From NCBI GenBank assembly GCA_001584585.1, contig LSYV01000035.1:210427-274426 (forward strand): a DNA stretch of 64,000 nucleotides. The letters run 5' to 3'. Shown one piece after another: positions 21,119 to 32,942 of the stretch. Under the pieces are notes generated by a model that saw nothing but the letters and a program-made list of their open reading frames with translations, did not search any database and was not told the origin of the DNA. Numbering within the stretch: position 1 is the first letter of the stretch; every line of letters begins with the position of its first letter. The DNA comes from Gonium pectorale (lineage: Eukaryota; Chlorophyta; Chlorophyceae; Chlamydomonadales; Volvocaceae). The translations under genes and the position numbers were made by a program.

Positions 21119-24100
21119 TCACATGCCCCCCGTCAAGTGCTGTCTCATCAATGCTGTCCGCTCCGCAAGCAGCGCAGTCAGCGCGGGACCCACCGGAAGC
21201 CCCGCCCCCCTCCCCCCCTCCGTCGCAGGTCCAGCACTCGCTCCACCAACACCTGCCGATACGCCCCAAACGCCACTCGCCTCTGCATCCGTCGTACTCA
21301 GCTGCCCAGGACCCGGCCGATCGTCTCCAGACACGCCGCCACCGGCCGGACCTCTGCTGGAGGGCCGTGGTAAGGGCGGAGCGCCTAGCACACCGCCCCC
21401 ATCCCCCACCGCCGCCTCAACCGCCATCCGTGCAGGCGCCGCCGGCAGCAGCTTCCCGGTGGTACTTAGACGGACGCCGCTGCCCAGCGCCCGGCTCGCC
21501 ACAGCGTGCCCCAGCTCCGCCAGGCGCCCTCCGCCGCCGCTGCCGCCACCGTCGTCCCCGCCCGGGCCAGCACCGGAGGCGGCTGCACCACTCGGGCTCG
21601 TGAGGGCAGGCGCGCGGCTCGCTGACGCGGGGCCTTGGTCAGGTCCCTCCGCGTCAGCAACAGCCGATGCCGCTGGCAGCGTTACGCCACCGGCCCTGCC
21701 TGCACCGCCGCTGCTCTGGAGCATGGAGCGCAGTTGGTCCACTGTAAGGGCCTTGCTGCTATGGCCCCGGCTGAGTCCAGTGGGCGGCCGGGAGCCTGCC
21801 CCGCCTCCACCGCCTCCTCCGCTGGCACTGGTTCCAGGCCGGCTGGCCAGCCCGGGGGCCGAGCCCGGAGGCACGACCGCAAGCAACACATCCCGCGGAA
21901 TGAAGGGGTTCGACGCAGCCGCGGCCGCAGCTGCAGCCGCCGACGCCCTGCCGCCCGTCGCGCGGAGCGCGCCAGTGGATAGGGATGCACGCCGCGCTCC
22001 GTTGGTCTGTCCTGCCAGGGAGCTGACGCCGCCGTCGCCCCGTAACGGGCCTGGGCTGTAGCTGGCGCCGGTGCTTGGCCGGCGGCCGCCCTGAGGAACT
22101 GAGACCTGGCGGGCGCCATGGCGGCTTGGCGGCGTCGCCGGCGGGGCTCCCGCGTCCCAATTGGCCTCCAGCAGCTGCAGCCGCTCGTGCAGCAGCGCGT
22201 TCTCCCTACAGTGTTCAGCCCGGGGAGAGGCAGGTCGGAAAGGCGGAGCCGTTTAGACACATGCTCTCCAACCGACAGGACACCCTGACAACGGCGAACC
22301 GCAGCAGCCCTATTCTGGCAGTGTCTTCAAGCAAAAGCATTCCCTGGCAAGGCCTAGTACGCGATGCACAGGCATTCCACGAGTGCCGTCCAGCCGTCAG
22401 CCTCTACCCCAAGCCCTTCGACCGGTGTGCACGATGTCCGCGCACCTGCGCAGCTCCTCCAGCTCGATCAGCGCTGCCGCGGACGCCGTGTACCAGCCAG
22501 GCTCCCCGCCGGCCATCGGCAAGCCCTCCCCACGCTGCGCGTCGATTGACGACGCAGACGACCGACCCGCGGGTCTCTGACCCCGCAAGTCATACGCCCC
22601 CGTGACGCTGTCCGCCACCAGCGCCTCCAGCATCGCCAGCCGGTCCCGCAGCCGGGTATCCTCAGCCACCAACGCATCGTGCTCGGTACGTAGGGACTCC
22701 AGGGAGGCGCACGCGCGGGTATAGGCGCCGCGGAGGCCCGCCAGAGCAGAGGAGCTCGCGACAGCCACCCGGCTGGCCTCGATGACGGAGCGCACAAGCA
22801 CCTCCACGTCGGTGGCTCGGAGCTGGTTGGCATAGGCAGCCTCGTCCTCGTCGCCAGGAGCCGCAGGAGCGTCGTTGTGGTTTGCCCCTGCTGGGATGCC
22901 GGTCGTCCCGACGGATTTCGTGGACGGCGGCGCCGCACTTGCAGGCGTCACCGCCGGTGGTGTTATAGACCCCGCAGGTAGGGCGCTGGCGCAGGGAGCA
23001 GAAGCAGCGAGGCTTGTGGGCAGCTGGCTCCGGTGCGGCAGCCCCGCAGCCTCCAGCTGCTGCCGCAGGAACGCCACCTCGGCCCGCAGCTCTCGAATGA
23101 GGCGGCTGCGCGGGTCCTCATTCACCGCCACCTGGATGACGCAACACGCCGGGAGCAGCACGACGAGCAGGGAGGCGGCCAAGTCAGCCAAATGTCGCCC
23201 GTGCGGACACGCGTACGACCGCTCTCCCCGCAAAAGCATACATGCCCCTTCCACCACCAGAGAGCTTACACGTGATTCAGCTGGCGACTCGCACCGGCGG
23301 CGGGGACTTCACCGTATGGCCGAAGTCTTTGGGGTCAGCTGCCGGCGGTCGCAGGCCCCATATGTGCACTTGCCTGGTTGGTGATCCTGCGGGCCCGCGC
23401 CGCGTAGTCCAGTGTGCTGGCGTTCTCCTCCAGGAACCGGTCGGCGGGCGACAGGCAGGCCAGCATGAGCGTCAGGCTGCTGCCGCCCAGAGAGTGCTTC
23501 AGCAGGCACGTCAATTTGGAGTCGCGATACGGCACGTGCGGCGCCGGCGCGGAGAAGCCGCCGCCCGCGCCGCCGGCTGCCGCGGTCGCCGCTGCGGCGG
23601 CTGCGTCCGTGAGCGCGGCGATGACCTGGCGCAGCGTGAAGAGCGATTTGTTGATCGCGACGCTCTCGTCCCGAAGGGCGCCTGGGGTGGGGCACAGGTA
23701 CACGGCCTCGAGTTCGGAGTCGTGTAAGGCACAACGGCAAGCCCACGCGCAAACGGGCAATGGGTGAACAATAAGTTGACAGGTAGTACCGTAGCGGGCG
23801 TGACAGAGCTGCAGAGGCGTGCCCTGCGCACGGCATACAAGCTGTGTCTTCTGGATAAATTTGACGCTGCGGTACTCCTACACGCTCACCCTCGGTGGCG
23901 CCCGTGGTTGCGGCGCGCTCGCTTCCGGCAAGGTCCACCAGCGTCAGGCGTGCGCTCCGCAGCTCCAGCGGCGAGTCGGCCGGCGCAGAGGAGACGTGGA
24001 GTGTGAAGAGGCAGTGGCTGCGGCTGGACGACGCGTTGAGGCGGTGCGAGGCCATAACCTTGTTGGGGGGTGGGGCCGCACAGGTCGGGACAGTGTCAAC

Positions 24101-26276
24101 GCCCTTGCCAGCCGACGCACGCACATGCACGGGCCACATCGCGTCTGTGCGTTCGCTTTCCCCAGCGCCGAGGCCCGCGGTGCGGCGAGATCTGGGACCA
24201 GCATTGGGATTAGGTTGCTTCACAACCCATGAACGCTTCTAAGACGGGCATCCCCCCCCCAAGTGTCTCCCAGCCACTTCGTGCCCATCAACCATGGGCC
24301 TCCGTTCGGCTCGTACGTGCCGTGTATGCAGTACAGGCAGGGGCGCTGCCCCATAAGCAGCCCGACCTTGTTGGCGACCCCCGCCTGGAACGCTTGAATG
24401 GCCTCCTCCGCGCTCTCCACCTCGGGCTGCAACCGGGATTACGCATATTGGTAAGGGTCAGAGGCCCCGGACTGCCCCAAGTGGTGAATACAGGTGTTTC
24501 TTTGCCCTTACTGTAGCACGCAACCACGCACGGCTTGAGCCAAAGCAGCGCGGCCCCCCCCCTTGAGCAAAAGCTGCTACACCGTCCAGCCTGCCAGCGC
24601 CGTACCTTAAACGGCCCCATCCGGCCTACGCCACCCCCCTCAACCCCTCACCGTAAACAGGTTCTCCAGGTAGAACTCCTCCTGCTGCGACCAGCGCATG
24701 CGCAGCGGCCCGCCCACCACCCCGCCAACGCGCCGCGCGCCCCGGGCCCCGCCCCGGCCGACCCCGGGAAGCGCCTCCATGGTGGCCGGGTTCAGCAGGT
24801 CGTACACTTGCTCTCTGTAGATCTGCACGAAGGAGCACCTGCGGCGGGGATGAGACAGCGGGCAGCCAGCTGTAAGCCCGTGGAAGGTGGGAAACACCAG
24901 GAGAGGGCTGGAGAGCGAATAATGGCTTAGCGTTGTGAGGGGCCTGGTGTTGGTGAGCGCATGGCATCGCGCAGGTGCGGCTCGACTTACTCAAGAGGCA
25001 TGGACAGCCACCTTGGCTGCCTAACACACGTGACGGACGCGCACAACCGCAGTGCCCTCTTCCCACAGCGCGCCCCGCGCCCAGTGCACGCACTTGATCG
25101 TGAAGCGCCGGGATGTGTCCCTCGCAGCAGCGGCGAAGAGCTCCCGCACCGCCCGCGGCACGATGCCCAGCTGCTCCTCGGGCGTGGCAGACGGGTCCGC
25201 AGCCGGCGCCACCGGCGGCTGCCGCGCGTCGCCGCCTGCCGGCCCCTGACTGCCGCCGCGGGTGACGTAGCGGTAGCCCTCCATAGTGAATGTCTTTCCA
25301 GAGCCTGACCACCGGGGCACAAAGTTCAGCTTTACGCCCAGGTGCAAGGGAATGTGCGGCTCACAGCACGGCCGTGCATGTGGCCCGGCCGGGATGGTCC
25401 CGCAGAGCGCCTGGCACATCGACTCGGGCGTTCACGCCCAGGGTCGAAGCCATGGGGGTTGAGGCGAAGGCGGCGCAGTGCCAAGGGGTCTGCCCTGCCA
25501 CGCGGCGGGGCGGAGCGCTCCAGCGTTTGCAACGAGCCTTGCCCGCTTGCGTGCAGCACCAGTGCACCTCTGCGCCCATCTGCCTACGGCAGCGTGGCCT
25601 CCCACCGCGCCCACAGCTGGGCTGGACCTACCCGTCTGGCCGTATGCGAATATGGTGGCGTGATAGCCTGCCGCCGCTGCAGCGACCATGGCGGGCACAC
25701 CCGCCCTCTCGTACAGCTCATGCTGCGGCCAGGGCCCCGGGCACGCAGCGCACAACACCGTCGGTCGCCAGAACAGGTTTCAGGCAGTGTGAACGTCGCA
25801 GCAAAATGGGCTGCCGGTTCCGTCCAGATCCACGTAGGGCATGCATAGTGCCAGTGTGAACGCAGAGACGAGCGGGAACTTAAGCCACGCGTGCTTTGCA
25901 GAACGTGTCTCTGAACTGACGCGTCGACCCATGCCGCAGTCCCAGCCAATGGTGCACCAGCCTGCCCACAGAAAGCCACGCGTAGGGAGCTCGCCAGCCC
26001 CTCTCCTGTTGGCCCTCAGAACGGATCAGGTGCACGGGGCATCTCGTAAACCGGCCGTCAATATCACGCCCCAACCACCTGCTTGGTGTCGGGCCCAAAC
26101 ACTTGGTCGAACGTGTAGCGTCGCACAGCACGCTTGTCACCCCCGTTGGCGAGGAACACTTCCCCCGGCCTTCCAGCGTCCAGCTGCAGAAGTGTCGCCC
26201 CCGTTGCTCCATCCGCGGGTAGGATGGGCCTCACGCGGACAGCCACGCGGATGGACTTTTGTTGCTGTGCGTCCAT
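21119..26276 (-). CDS. Kinesin with N-terminal motor, kinesin-3-like neck
   Basis: Nine exons, all in phase: 26079-26276, 25632-25722, 25094-25304, 24652-24838, 24367-24426, 23890-24058, 23374-23681, 22446-23131 and 21119-22205; 998 residues. The product is a microtubule motor ATPase. The motor spans about residues 8-408: RVAVRVRP at the start, P-loop GQTGSGKT at 94-101 (split by intron 2), switch I NASSSRSH at 257-264, switch II DLAGSE at 291-296, and YRDSKLTCLLKHSLGG. The neck (VNEDPRSRLIRELRAEV) is the form common in kinesin-3 and related plus-end motors. A coiled coil follows to about 640, then a disordered G-, S- and A-rich tail. No FHA or PH domain is visible, so the subfamily is not certain. 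Intron 7 uses a GC donor (CAG/GCAAGT) and intron 5 is flanked by a 10-bp direct repeat. The gene shares a 375-bp head-to-head promoter region with the GH63 gene. Confidence 0.93.
24057..24374 (-). mobile_element. Kinesin intron 5 bounded by a 10-bp direct repeat (introner-like)
   Basis: The intron occupies 24059-24366. The plus-strand string accttgttgg occurs at 24057-24066 and again at 24365-24374; on the coding strand it is ccaacaaggt. The exon-intron boundary falls inside each copy as AAG/GT. A target-site duplication that itself supplies both splice sites is the known signature of introner insertion in algae. No internal similarity to another intron in this window was noticed. Confidence 0.5.
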
Positions 26277-26651
26277 AACCTTAAAGGTCTCGACGACGAT
26301 AGACAGGATTCATCGTGCACTTCCGTGTCTGAAACCAATTCAGCTAGACGGGTGTTACTCAATGTCATTCGTCGTGTTATCGACATATGCAGGAGAATGA
26401 GACGCACGTGTCGATTCTCGATGCCGCGTGCCCGAACTAACTGCACGAACTGGAGTCGGTTGCCCGCAGGACGATGTCCCCCGCCCATAACCCCCGCATA
26501 CACTGTCATAGAAACTCAATACACAACGTTGCTATTGTGCCGTATACACTAGACGTGTCGCAAAGCTACGGCGGGTTCGGGGCGGGCCTCGATGGCCTCG
26601 CTGCCTCTTCAAATGGGAGCAAAGGTGCCTCTAGTCCTCTAGGGGCGACGT
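26277..26651. promoter_or_regulatory. Head-to-head promoter region, kinesin and GH63
   Basis: 375 bp separate the two start codons. The segment is more AT-rich than the flanking exons and must contain both 5' leaders and promoters. No TATA box or repeated operator-like motif was evident. Confidence 0.5.
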
Positions 26652-29600
26652 ATGTCTGTCCTGTCGCCGCGGGCTTCCACGCCCAAGCGAGGCTGGCCTC
26701 CCCAGCCTCTCCAGGCTCCTGGACGGCGGACGAGCTCCGGTCGGCAACGCAGCAACTCGGTGCTGCGGCTGCTCGCCGTCTTCGTGGCGCTCGTGGGGGC
26801 AGCGCAGCTGTGGGGAGTGGGACCCAGTCTCCGCCACGCGGTGTTTGCGAGGTGCCCCTCCCACCCCGCTGTCGTGGGCGGTGACGCCGCGGCGGCTGGC
26901 CACGGGGGCCTATGGGAGCACCTCTGCGCCCACGAGGCCTACCGAATTGCAGCCGCCCAGGCCGCACACGCCAGCGGCGGCAGCAACAATGGCGACGAGC
27001 GCCCCGGGGTCGCTGCCAGCCGGCTCGGTTTTGGCGGCCTAGGCCTGGGGTTGGGGTCTACGGACGAACCACCGGAAGCCTGGCCCAACGTGTACGGCGG
27101 CCAGGCAGATCCACACAAGAGGATCCTCAAGCGCTGTACGGGTGCGCGGCGACAGGGGCGCTTCTGGCTTGGGGCTTGCGTGTTCTGCACAGGGACAGCA
27201 TCATAGGGACTTCCGCAATCCGCCAGGAAAGCCGCTGGTAGAAGGAGTGTTCTTCATTGCTCCCATTTCAACACATGTAACATGCATGTTGGAACCTTCC
27301 TGGGTATCTCGGCGACAGGGCCGAGAGTAATCGCAGATGTGTCACGCCTTATACTAATTAATATGTGTTGCTGCGCCTGCTGCCGTCATCCGCAGGCAGC
27401 CTCTTCACGCCGCCTCCGGGACCCGGCTCCCGGCCTGCAGAGGGCCTGGTGGGCGTCTTCATGCCGCGGCAGTTCGACCTGCTGTTCTGCGACGCAGCCG
27501 GCAAGTCGGTGCTGCTGTCGCTACAGCCGATAGGCGCCCGCGACAAGAGCGGCAACGCGTCCGCATCGGCCTCCGTTGACGTCGCGGGCGGGTCGCGGGA
27601 AGGTAGCAGCTCAGGACGCGCCTTGCTGTCAGCTCTGCGGGCGGCAGCTGCAGGCATGGGCGCGACAGCGGGGTCCTGGGTGTTTCACCAGAGAGCCAGC
27701 GCCACGGCGCGCAGGGCTGAGGACAGCGGCGGCCAGGAGGGCCGTGGCGGCCACGGGAGCGGCGGCGGCAGCAGCACCAACAGCGGCGGCAGGGTAGGCA
27801 CGGACGCGGAGGCAGGCGGCACGCAGTCTTCGCAGAAGGATGAGTGGCGTCGTGATGGACGGGGTCACAACGACGAGCAGGGCCGTCACTCGGCCGGCGG
27901 CAGACAGCTTGGGGAGACGGCGGCGCAGCCCCGGATAGTGGCGTCCGAAGCGGCAGCTCGCCCTCTCAACATCGAGCTCGCGACCTCTCGCGCCCTGCTC
28001 GCTGACGGAGGTGCGGACTCACAGCCGGGTTCGGGCGGGGCGCTCTGGCGGCGTTAGCCATTTCTCGATTGCGCACACAGGTGGCATGGAAGCGCGCCCA
28101 GCACTCCTCGCGCCCTCTGCCGTCTGCTCGCCTGTGCTTTTCCGGCACCGCCTGTCGGCCCTGATGAAGGCCGTGTGCTCGACCGCCCCCGCCTTCTGGC
28201 ACTGCAGGCTCGATCCGCATTGCCTGGGCCGACGGCTCTACCCTGCTGGCCCAGGGTGTGGCGGCCGGGCTGGAGGGAGGGTCGCCCTGCCCGCACGTGC
28301 CCGCAGCCGTGTGCGCTTGCGTAGGTGCCTGTGGCAGCTTCCCGCGCGGCCTGCAGCAGGAGATCCGGAGCGGCGGCAGCGGCAGCGCAGAGCGTGCTAA
28401 CGCCCGCGCAGTGGCGCTGGGAGGGATTGCCGCGGGTGTGAACGGCACCGCCGGCGACGCGGCGGCCGCGGAGGGGCAGCGCGGTAGCGGCAGGCCTGTA
28501 GTGCAGCCGCCCGCTGGTGGCGACGGCCGGCAGTGGCTGGCGGCGTCAGCTGTGCTTGTGCTGGTGGCCAGGGGCGAGCGGGCGGTGTTGTCGCTTGTCG
28601 AGCCAAGCGAGGACGTCGTGGTGAGCGCAGAGGAGGGGAGTTGCAAATTCATGTAGCTCCTAGTGCCTCCTCGGCCCTCCTAGGGCCTGTGCAACCGTTT
28701 CCCACTTGTTGCCTAGGGCAGGTTATTCTCTCCGTGGCGTGGCCTGCGATTGCCACAAAGTATTTGGCGCCAATGTGCGCTGAGCAACGTCACAGACGCC
28801 CACTGCCGTGGCGCCATGTGCTCTGCTTGCCGCTGCCTCAGGCTGCGGCGCGGGCGGCGGTGTCTCTGCTGGAGTCGCAGGACCTGCCCGGAGGATTCAC
28901 GCGGCAGCTCGAGGCGGCTGTCGCGGCGGCGTACGAGGCGTTGCAGGGGATACCACGCGCGGTGGGGCTGCCGGACTCCGCTTCCGCCAACGACAAGCGG
29001 TGAGCCAGGGCTGTTGGCTCTGCGCGGAGGGGGAGTACCCCGCGCTTGTGTTTTGGGGGAACACGCAGGAGAGGGCCGAGTGGCCTGGGTGGCCTACGCA
29101 AGCATGCCACCTGGTTGGCAAAATGCTGGCCAGGGACACGTACGACATGCCGTGTGGCTGACTCCCTAGGGGGGTCTCCTGCGCGCTGCAGGCTGGCCCG
29201 CAAGCTGTACGACATCATGTCCGTCAACACGGGGCCAGACTGGTCCACCCCTGACCGCACGCCCCACGCGTGGCAGTGGCTGTGGGACAGCTGCTTCCAC
29301 GCCATGGGCATGAACCTGGTCAACCACACGCTGGCATGGGAGCAGCTCAAGGTGCGCCGGGGAAAGAGGGAGGGAGGAAGGGCATTGTGCAGTGCGCACC
29401 ACCACATTCTGGTGGACCCTGTATTGGCCCCACACTTTGCAGAGAGGCAAGGGAGCCCAGACAGCCGGTGCAGGTCTTCAGACTTCGATCGCATACTTGT
29501 AGGAGGGATGCTGATACGATAAGACTGTACATATGGGTACCTACTCGTAGCCTTAGGTTCAAAGCGCAAAAGCTTTACGGTACAATGGCCGTCAGCGTAC

Positions 29601-31914
29601 ATAGGTCCGTCGCCTAGCTACTCTAATCCCTTTCGTCCCTCCCGCCGTGCAGGGGCTGTTGCACTGCCAACGCGAGGACGGCTTCCTGCCGCACATGTGC
29701 GGGGGCGGGCCGCCAAGCCGCATGACGCAGCCGCCGCTGCTGGCGTGGGCGGTCTGGGACAACTACCTCTTCGCCCGTGACCGGCGGCGGCTGGAGTGGG
29801 CCCTGCCCAGGATCATCAAGTAAGGCTGCGGGGCATGCTTTGCTGCTTCGGCTGCGGCAGTGCACCCGCCGGGTATCGGAACAGCCCTGCCTACCACCTG
29901 AGCGCACTGCACCCTGTACCCGCAACTGCACCGCCATTCACTCGGCCCTGCGTCCTCCAATCACGTCTGCTTGCCAAGCGCATCCCCTTGTTCCGGTAAT
30001 TGCCGGGAAAGAGGGCGCTACCGTAGCTTGATCCCCGGAGCACCTTCAATGCCATTTGCCATAGCACCCAGCTGCCCGGCCCGGGCCGTAAACGCGCAGG
30101 TTGTTGGAGTGGCTGGCCCAGCACCGCTCCCGAGACGGGGGCCTCACCTACTTCTACGTGCACGGCTTCGAGTCGGGGATGGACAACTCGCCGCGCTTCG
30201 ACGGGGGCGGCCTGGGCTCCTGGGTGGGCTCGGTGGTGCGCGGCTGGTCGGGCGACCCGGCCGCCGGCACCTGCCCGCTGTGCACGCCGCACGAGATGTC
30301 GGTGGACCTGTGTGCACTGGTTGCGCGCGAGATGGCGCACGTGGCGCGGATGCTGCGGGAGCTGGGCAGGGAGCAGGTGCGCGGGCGTGCGCCGCATGGC
30401 GCGGGCGGGTGGGCGGCGTCAGATGCGCCAGAATCGTACCGTATGACTTCTGCAAATGTTGGGTCTGGCACCGGCCAACCAGGGATCTACCGAGGAACGG
30501 TTGTGGGGTCCTCCAGGCCGCCGCGTGGGTGAGGGCAAAGCCCCTGGATGCAGATGCGTCCAAGGTTGTGACGCTGCCTCGCGTCCTGAATTAACAATGC
30601 AGCGTGCCCCACAACGTGGCCCCATGCTTCAGGAATCGGAGCGGTGGCTAGTGCGAAGCCGGGCGGTGGCCGCGGCGCTGGCGCAGGCGGCATGGAACCC
30701 GGGGGCCCGCATCTACGGCGACGTCGTGCGCGAGGGCAGCCCGCTGCAGCTGCTGGGCTCTGGGAGGCGGCGAGTGAGCGATCTGGTGACGGTGGCTGGG
30801 CTGCTGCCCCTGCTGGGCGGCCGCCTGCCGCAGGAGCACCTCGAGAGCCTGCTTGAACACCTCAAGGTGAGGCATTGCCGCGGTACGCCACACCGTGACA
30901 CCCGTGTGCGAGAGACGGAAGCGTGTGTTGAATCTAAACGCCCTTAATTGACATCCGACGTGACTTTGACTTCTCTGCTTCTGCTGCCTCAGAATCCAGA
31001 CTCCTTCGCCTCACCGGTGCCGCTGCCCAGCGTCGCGGTCTCCTCCCAGCGGCGCGGGGCAGCCGGCGCGGCAGCTGCGGCGGCCGGGACAGCAGCGGGC
31101 GCGGAGGGCTCCGTGTACCAGCCCCATAACGACATGTGGAAGGGCCCCATGTGGGTCAACATCAACATGATGGTCGCAACAGGCCTGCGCGAGCAGCGCT
31201 GCTCCGAGTGCAGCCGCCTCGCCATCCAGCTGCTCAACATGTGAGCTGGGCGAGGGTCACGCGACCGGGCTTACAGCGTTGCCTTCGTTTGCGCCCTTGG
31301 CGAGCTGTGCCTCGTAGCCGCTGTCCCGCAGACCGCACGTGCGTGCTGAGTTGGTGATTCGGAAGTGGTAGCGCTTAGCTCGGGAGGAAGCGGTGTCAGA
31401 ATTGGGCCCGCTCACGAATTCGGTTCCGCCCACCCCTTGGTTCCAAAACGCCCGCCTGATCCCCTGCCGCAGCACTGTCGCCACAGTCCGCAAATGGTAC
31501 GGTCAGGGCTCCCCCGGCAGCATCAGCAGCGGCGACCCTGGCGGCGATTCGGCCGGCCGGCCCGGCTCTGGCGTTGCTGCGTCGGCAACCGCGTTGGGCA
31601 CCGTGTTCGAGTACTACGACTCTGACGGCATCCTGCCGCCCACGCGTCTGGCCCGCAAGCGCGTGGCGGGTGTCGGCGGTGTGCGGGACTACCACTGGAC
31701 AGCGTCGTTGACCCTGCGCATGATGGCTGAGCTGTACGCACTCTCGGGACACCACCCCGGGAGCTACAGCGGCGTCCACAAGGCGGCGGTGGGGCTGTCC
31801 GCATGGGCGACTGGGACGGTATCAACGGCGACGGGTGGTGTTGGCGATGCTGAGGTTGACGGGTTGCCAGCGTGGGTGTCGGGGCGCCCGTTACGGCCCT
31901 CAGACTGGCAGTGA
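26652..31914 (+). CDS. GH63 glycosidase, mannosylglycerate-hydrolase type, membrane-anchored
   Basis: Ten exons in phase: 26652-27141, 27396-28010, 28208-28620, 28842-28999, 29192-29351, 29653-29819, 30100-30376, 30633-30866, 30993-31240 and 31473-31914; 1067 residues. The C-terminal half (from about 555) carries the (alpha/alpha)6-barrel motifs of glycoside hydrolase family 63: WQWLWDSCFHAMGMN near 587-601 (catalytic acid probably D591), QREDGFLPHM, HGFESGMDNSPRFD, YQPHNDMWKGPMWVNIN, FEYYDSDG and RDYHWTASLTLRMM. These fit the mannosylglycerate/glucosylglycerate hydrolase branch better than ER glucosidase I, though substrate cannot be read from sequence. A hydrophobic segment near residues 38-60 after a basic N-terminus suggests a type II signal anchor, so the enzyme would act in the secretory pathway. 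The roughly 500-residue N-terminal part is G-, A- and S-rich and much less conserved. Confidence 0.85.
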
Positions 31915-32942
31915 ATGCGCCCTTCAACGGTACATTGCAGCGTATCTAGGTGGCCTTGCACCTGCATGCGGTCCGGCTCAATTTGTTTTTGCTAGATGAC
32001 GTGACGGAGCTTACTCGGAACGTTGGAAGTCGGGCGACGATAAGATCGGCAGGAATGGCCGGCAGTCAGCATGGCAGTTGGGACTGAAAGGTAGGCAGGT
32101 TGGGCGTGTGTTGGGGGGATGTCAGCTTGCGTCACGGAGTCATTCTGAGCTGGTAATCACTACCAGGTCTCGCAAAAAGGAAAGGCTGCAGGTGGACGGA
32201 TTAGATTGCGACAGGCTTTTCTACTCAGGCCGAGGATGCCAGGGCCTAACATGTGACCGCACTTGACCGCTCGGTACCTCGTATGAATGCCAAGCATTGT
32301 GACTGCAGGAGGGCTCCCGTGGATTCGGTTTCGTAGCAATGGACATTTATGCGTGGGTGGCTTAGAAGGAAGGAGTGCAGGTGCACATACGTGTGGGGGT
32401 ACACCGTACACGCTGCATCCATCCCCAACCATACAGTTGCCAATTGTTGAAATGGCAAGCATCATGCGTGACAATCCATGCCCTCCACGCATTACACTGT
32501 GCGTGCGCAGGCGGGCCCATGGAGCCACCCTGGAGAGCAATGCTCAGTGCAGATGCTGCAAAAGCACGGCACACACTGTAATACTCTCATCGTTACGACC
32601 ATGCGCTCGCAGGCGGACTCGAAAGGCAGTGAACCCCGGGCTCTGTAGCAGCCCTGTTACCGGTCCCTCTATCTCTGTAGCTTTCCATTGTTCGCTAATA
32701 TGCACCAGGAGCTTGGCTTCTCATCAGGTACCGGTACACCCCAAGGAAGACAGGCCCTGAAAAGCCACTAGCCCATCCTATACGGTAGGGTGATTCAGGA
32801 GCGACTGGCCAACTAGAAGAGTGCCGTAAGTTGCACTCGTGCACACTCGTCGATAAAACCCTCACCCCACGCAACAATCTCCGAAAGCGAGAACGTCTGG
32901 CAACTACTCTTGCAAGCCTACGCGGTGCTACCCCAGCGACAG
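31915..32942. other. Convergent intergenic region
   Basis: 1 kb between the stops of the GH63 gene and the Sec23/24-like gene. No coding, repeat or RNA feature recognised; presumably two 3' untranslated regions. Confidence 0.4.

Noticed and set aside
21051..22061. 336-codon proline-rich plus-strand frame
   Set aside because: Antisense shadow of the last kinesin exon; composition is the reverse complement of G/A-rich kinesin tail codons.
26652..31914. Reading this gene as ER mannosyl-oligosaccharide glucosidase (MOGS/GCS1)
   Set aside because: The conserved motifs match the mannosylglycerate-hydrolase branch of GH63; the characteristic N-terminal glucosidase I motifs were not seen.
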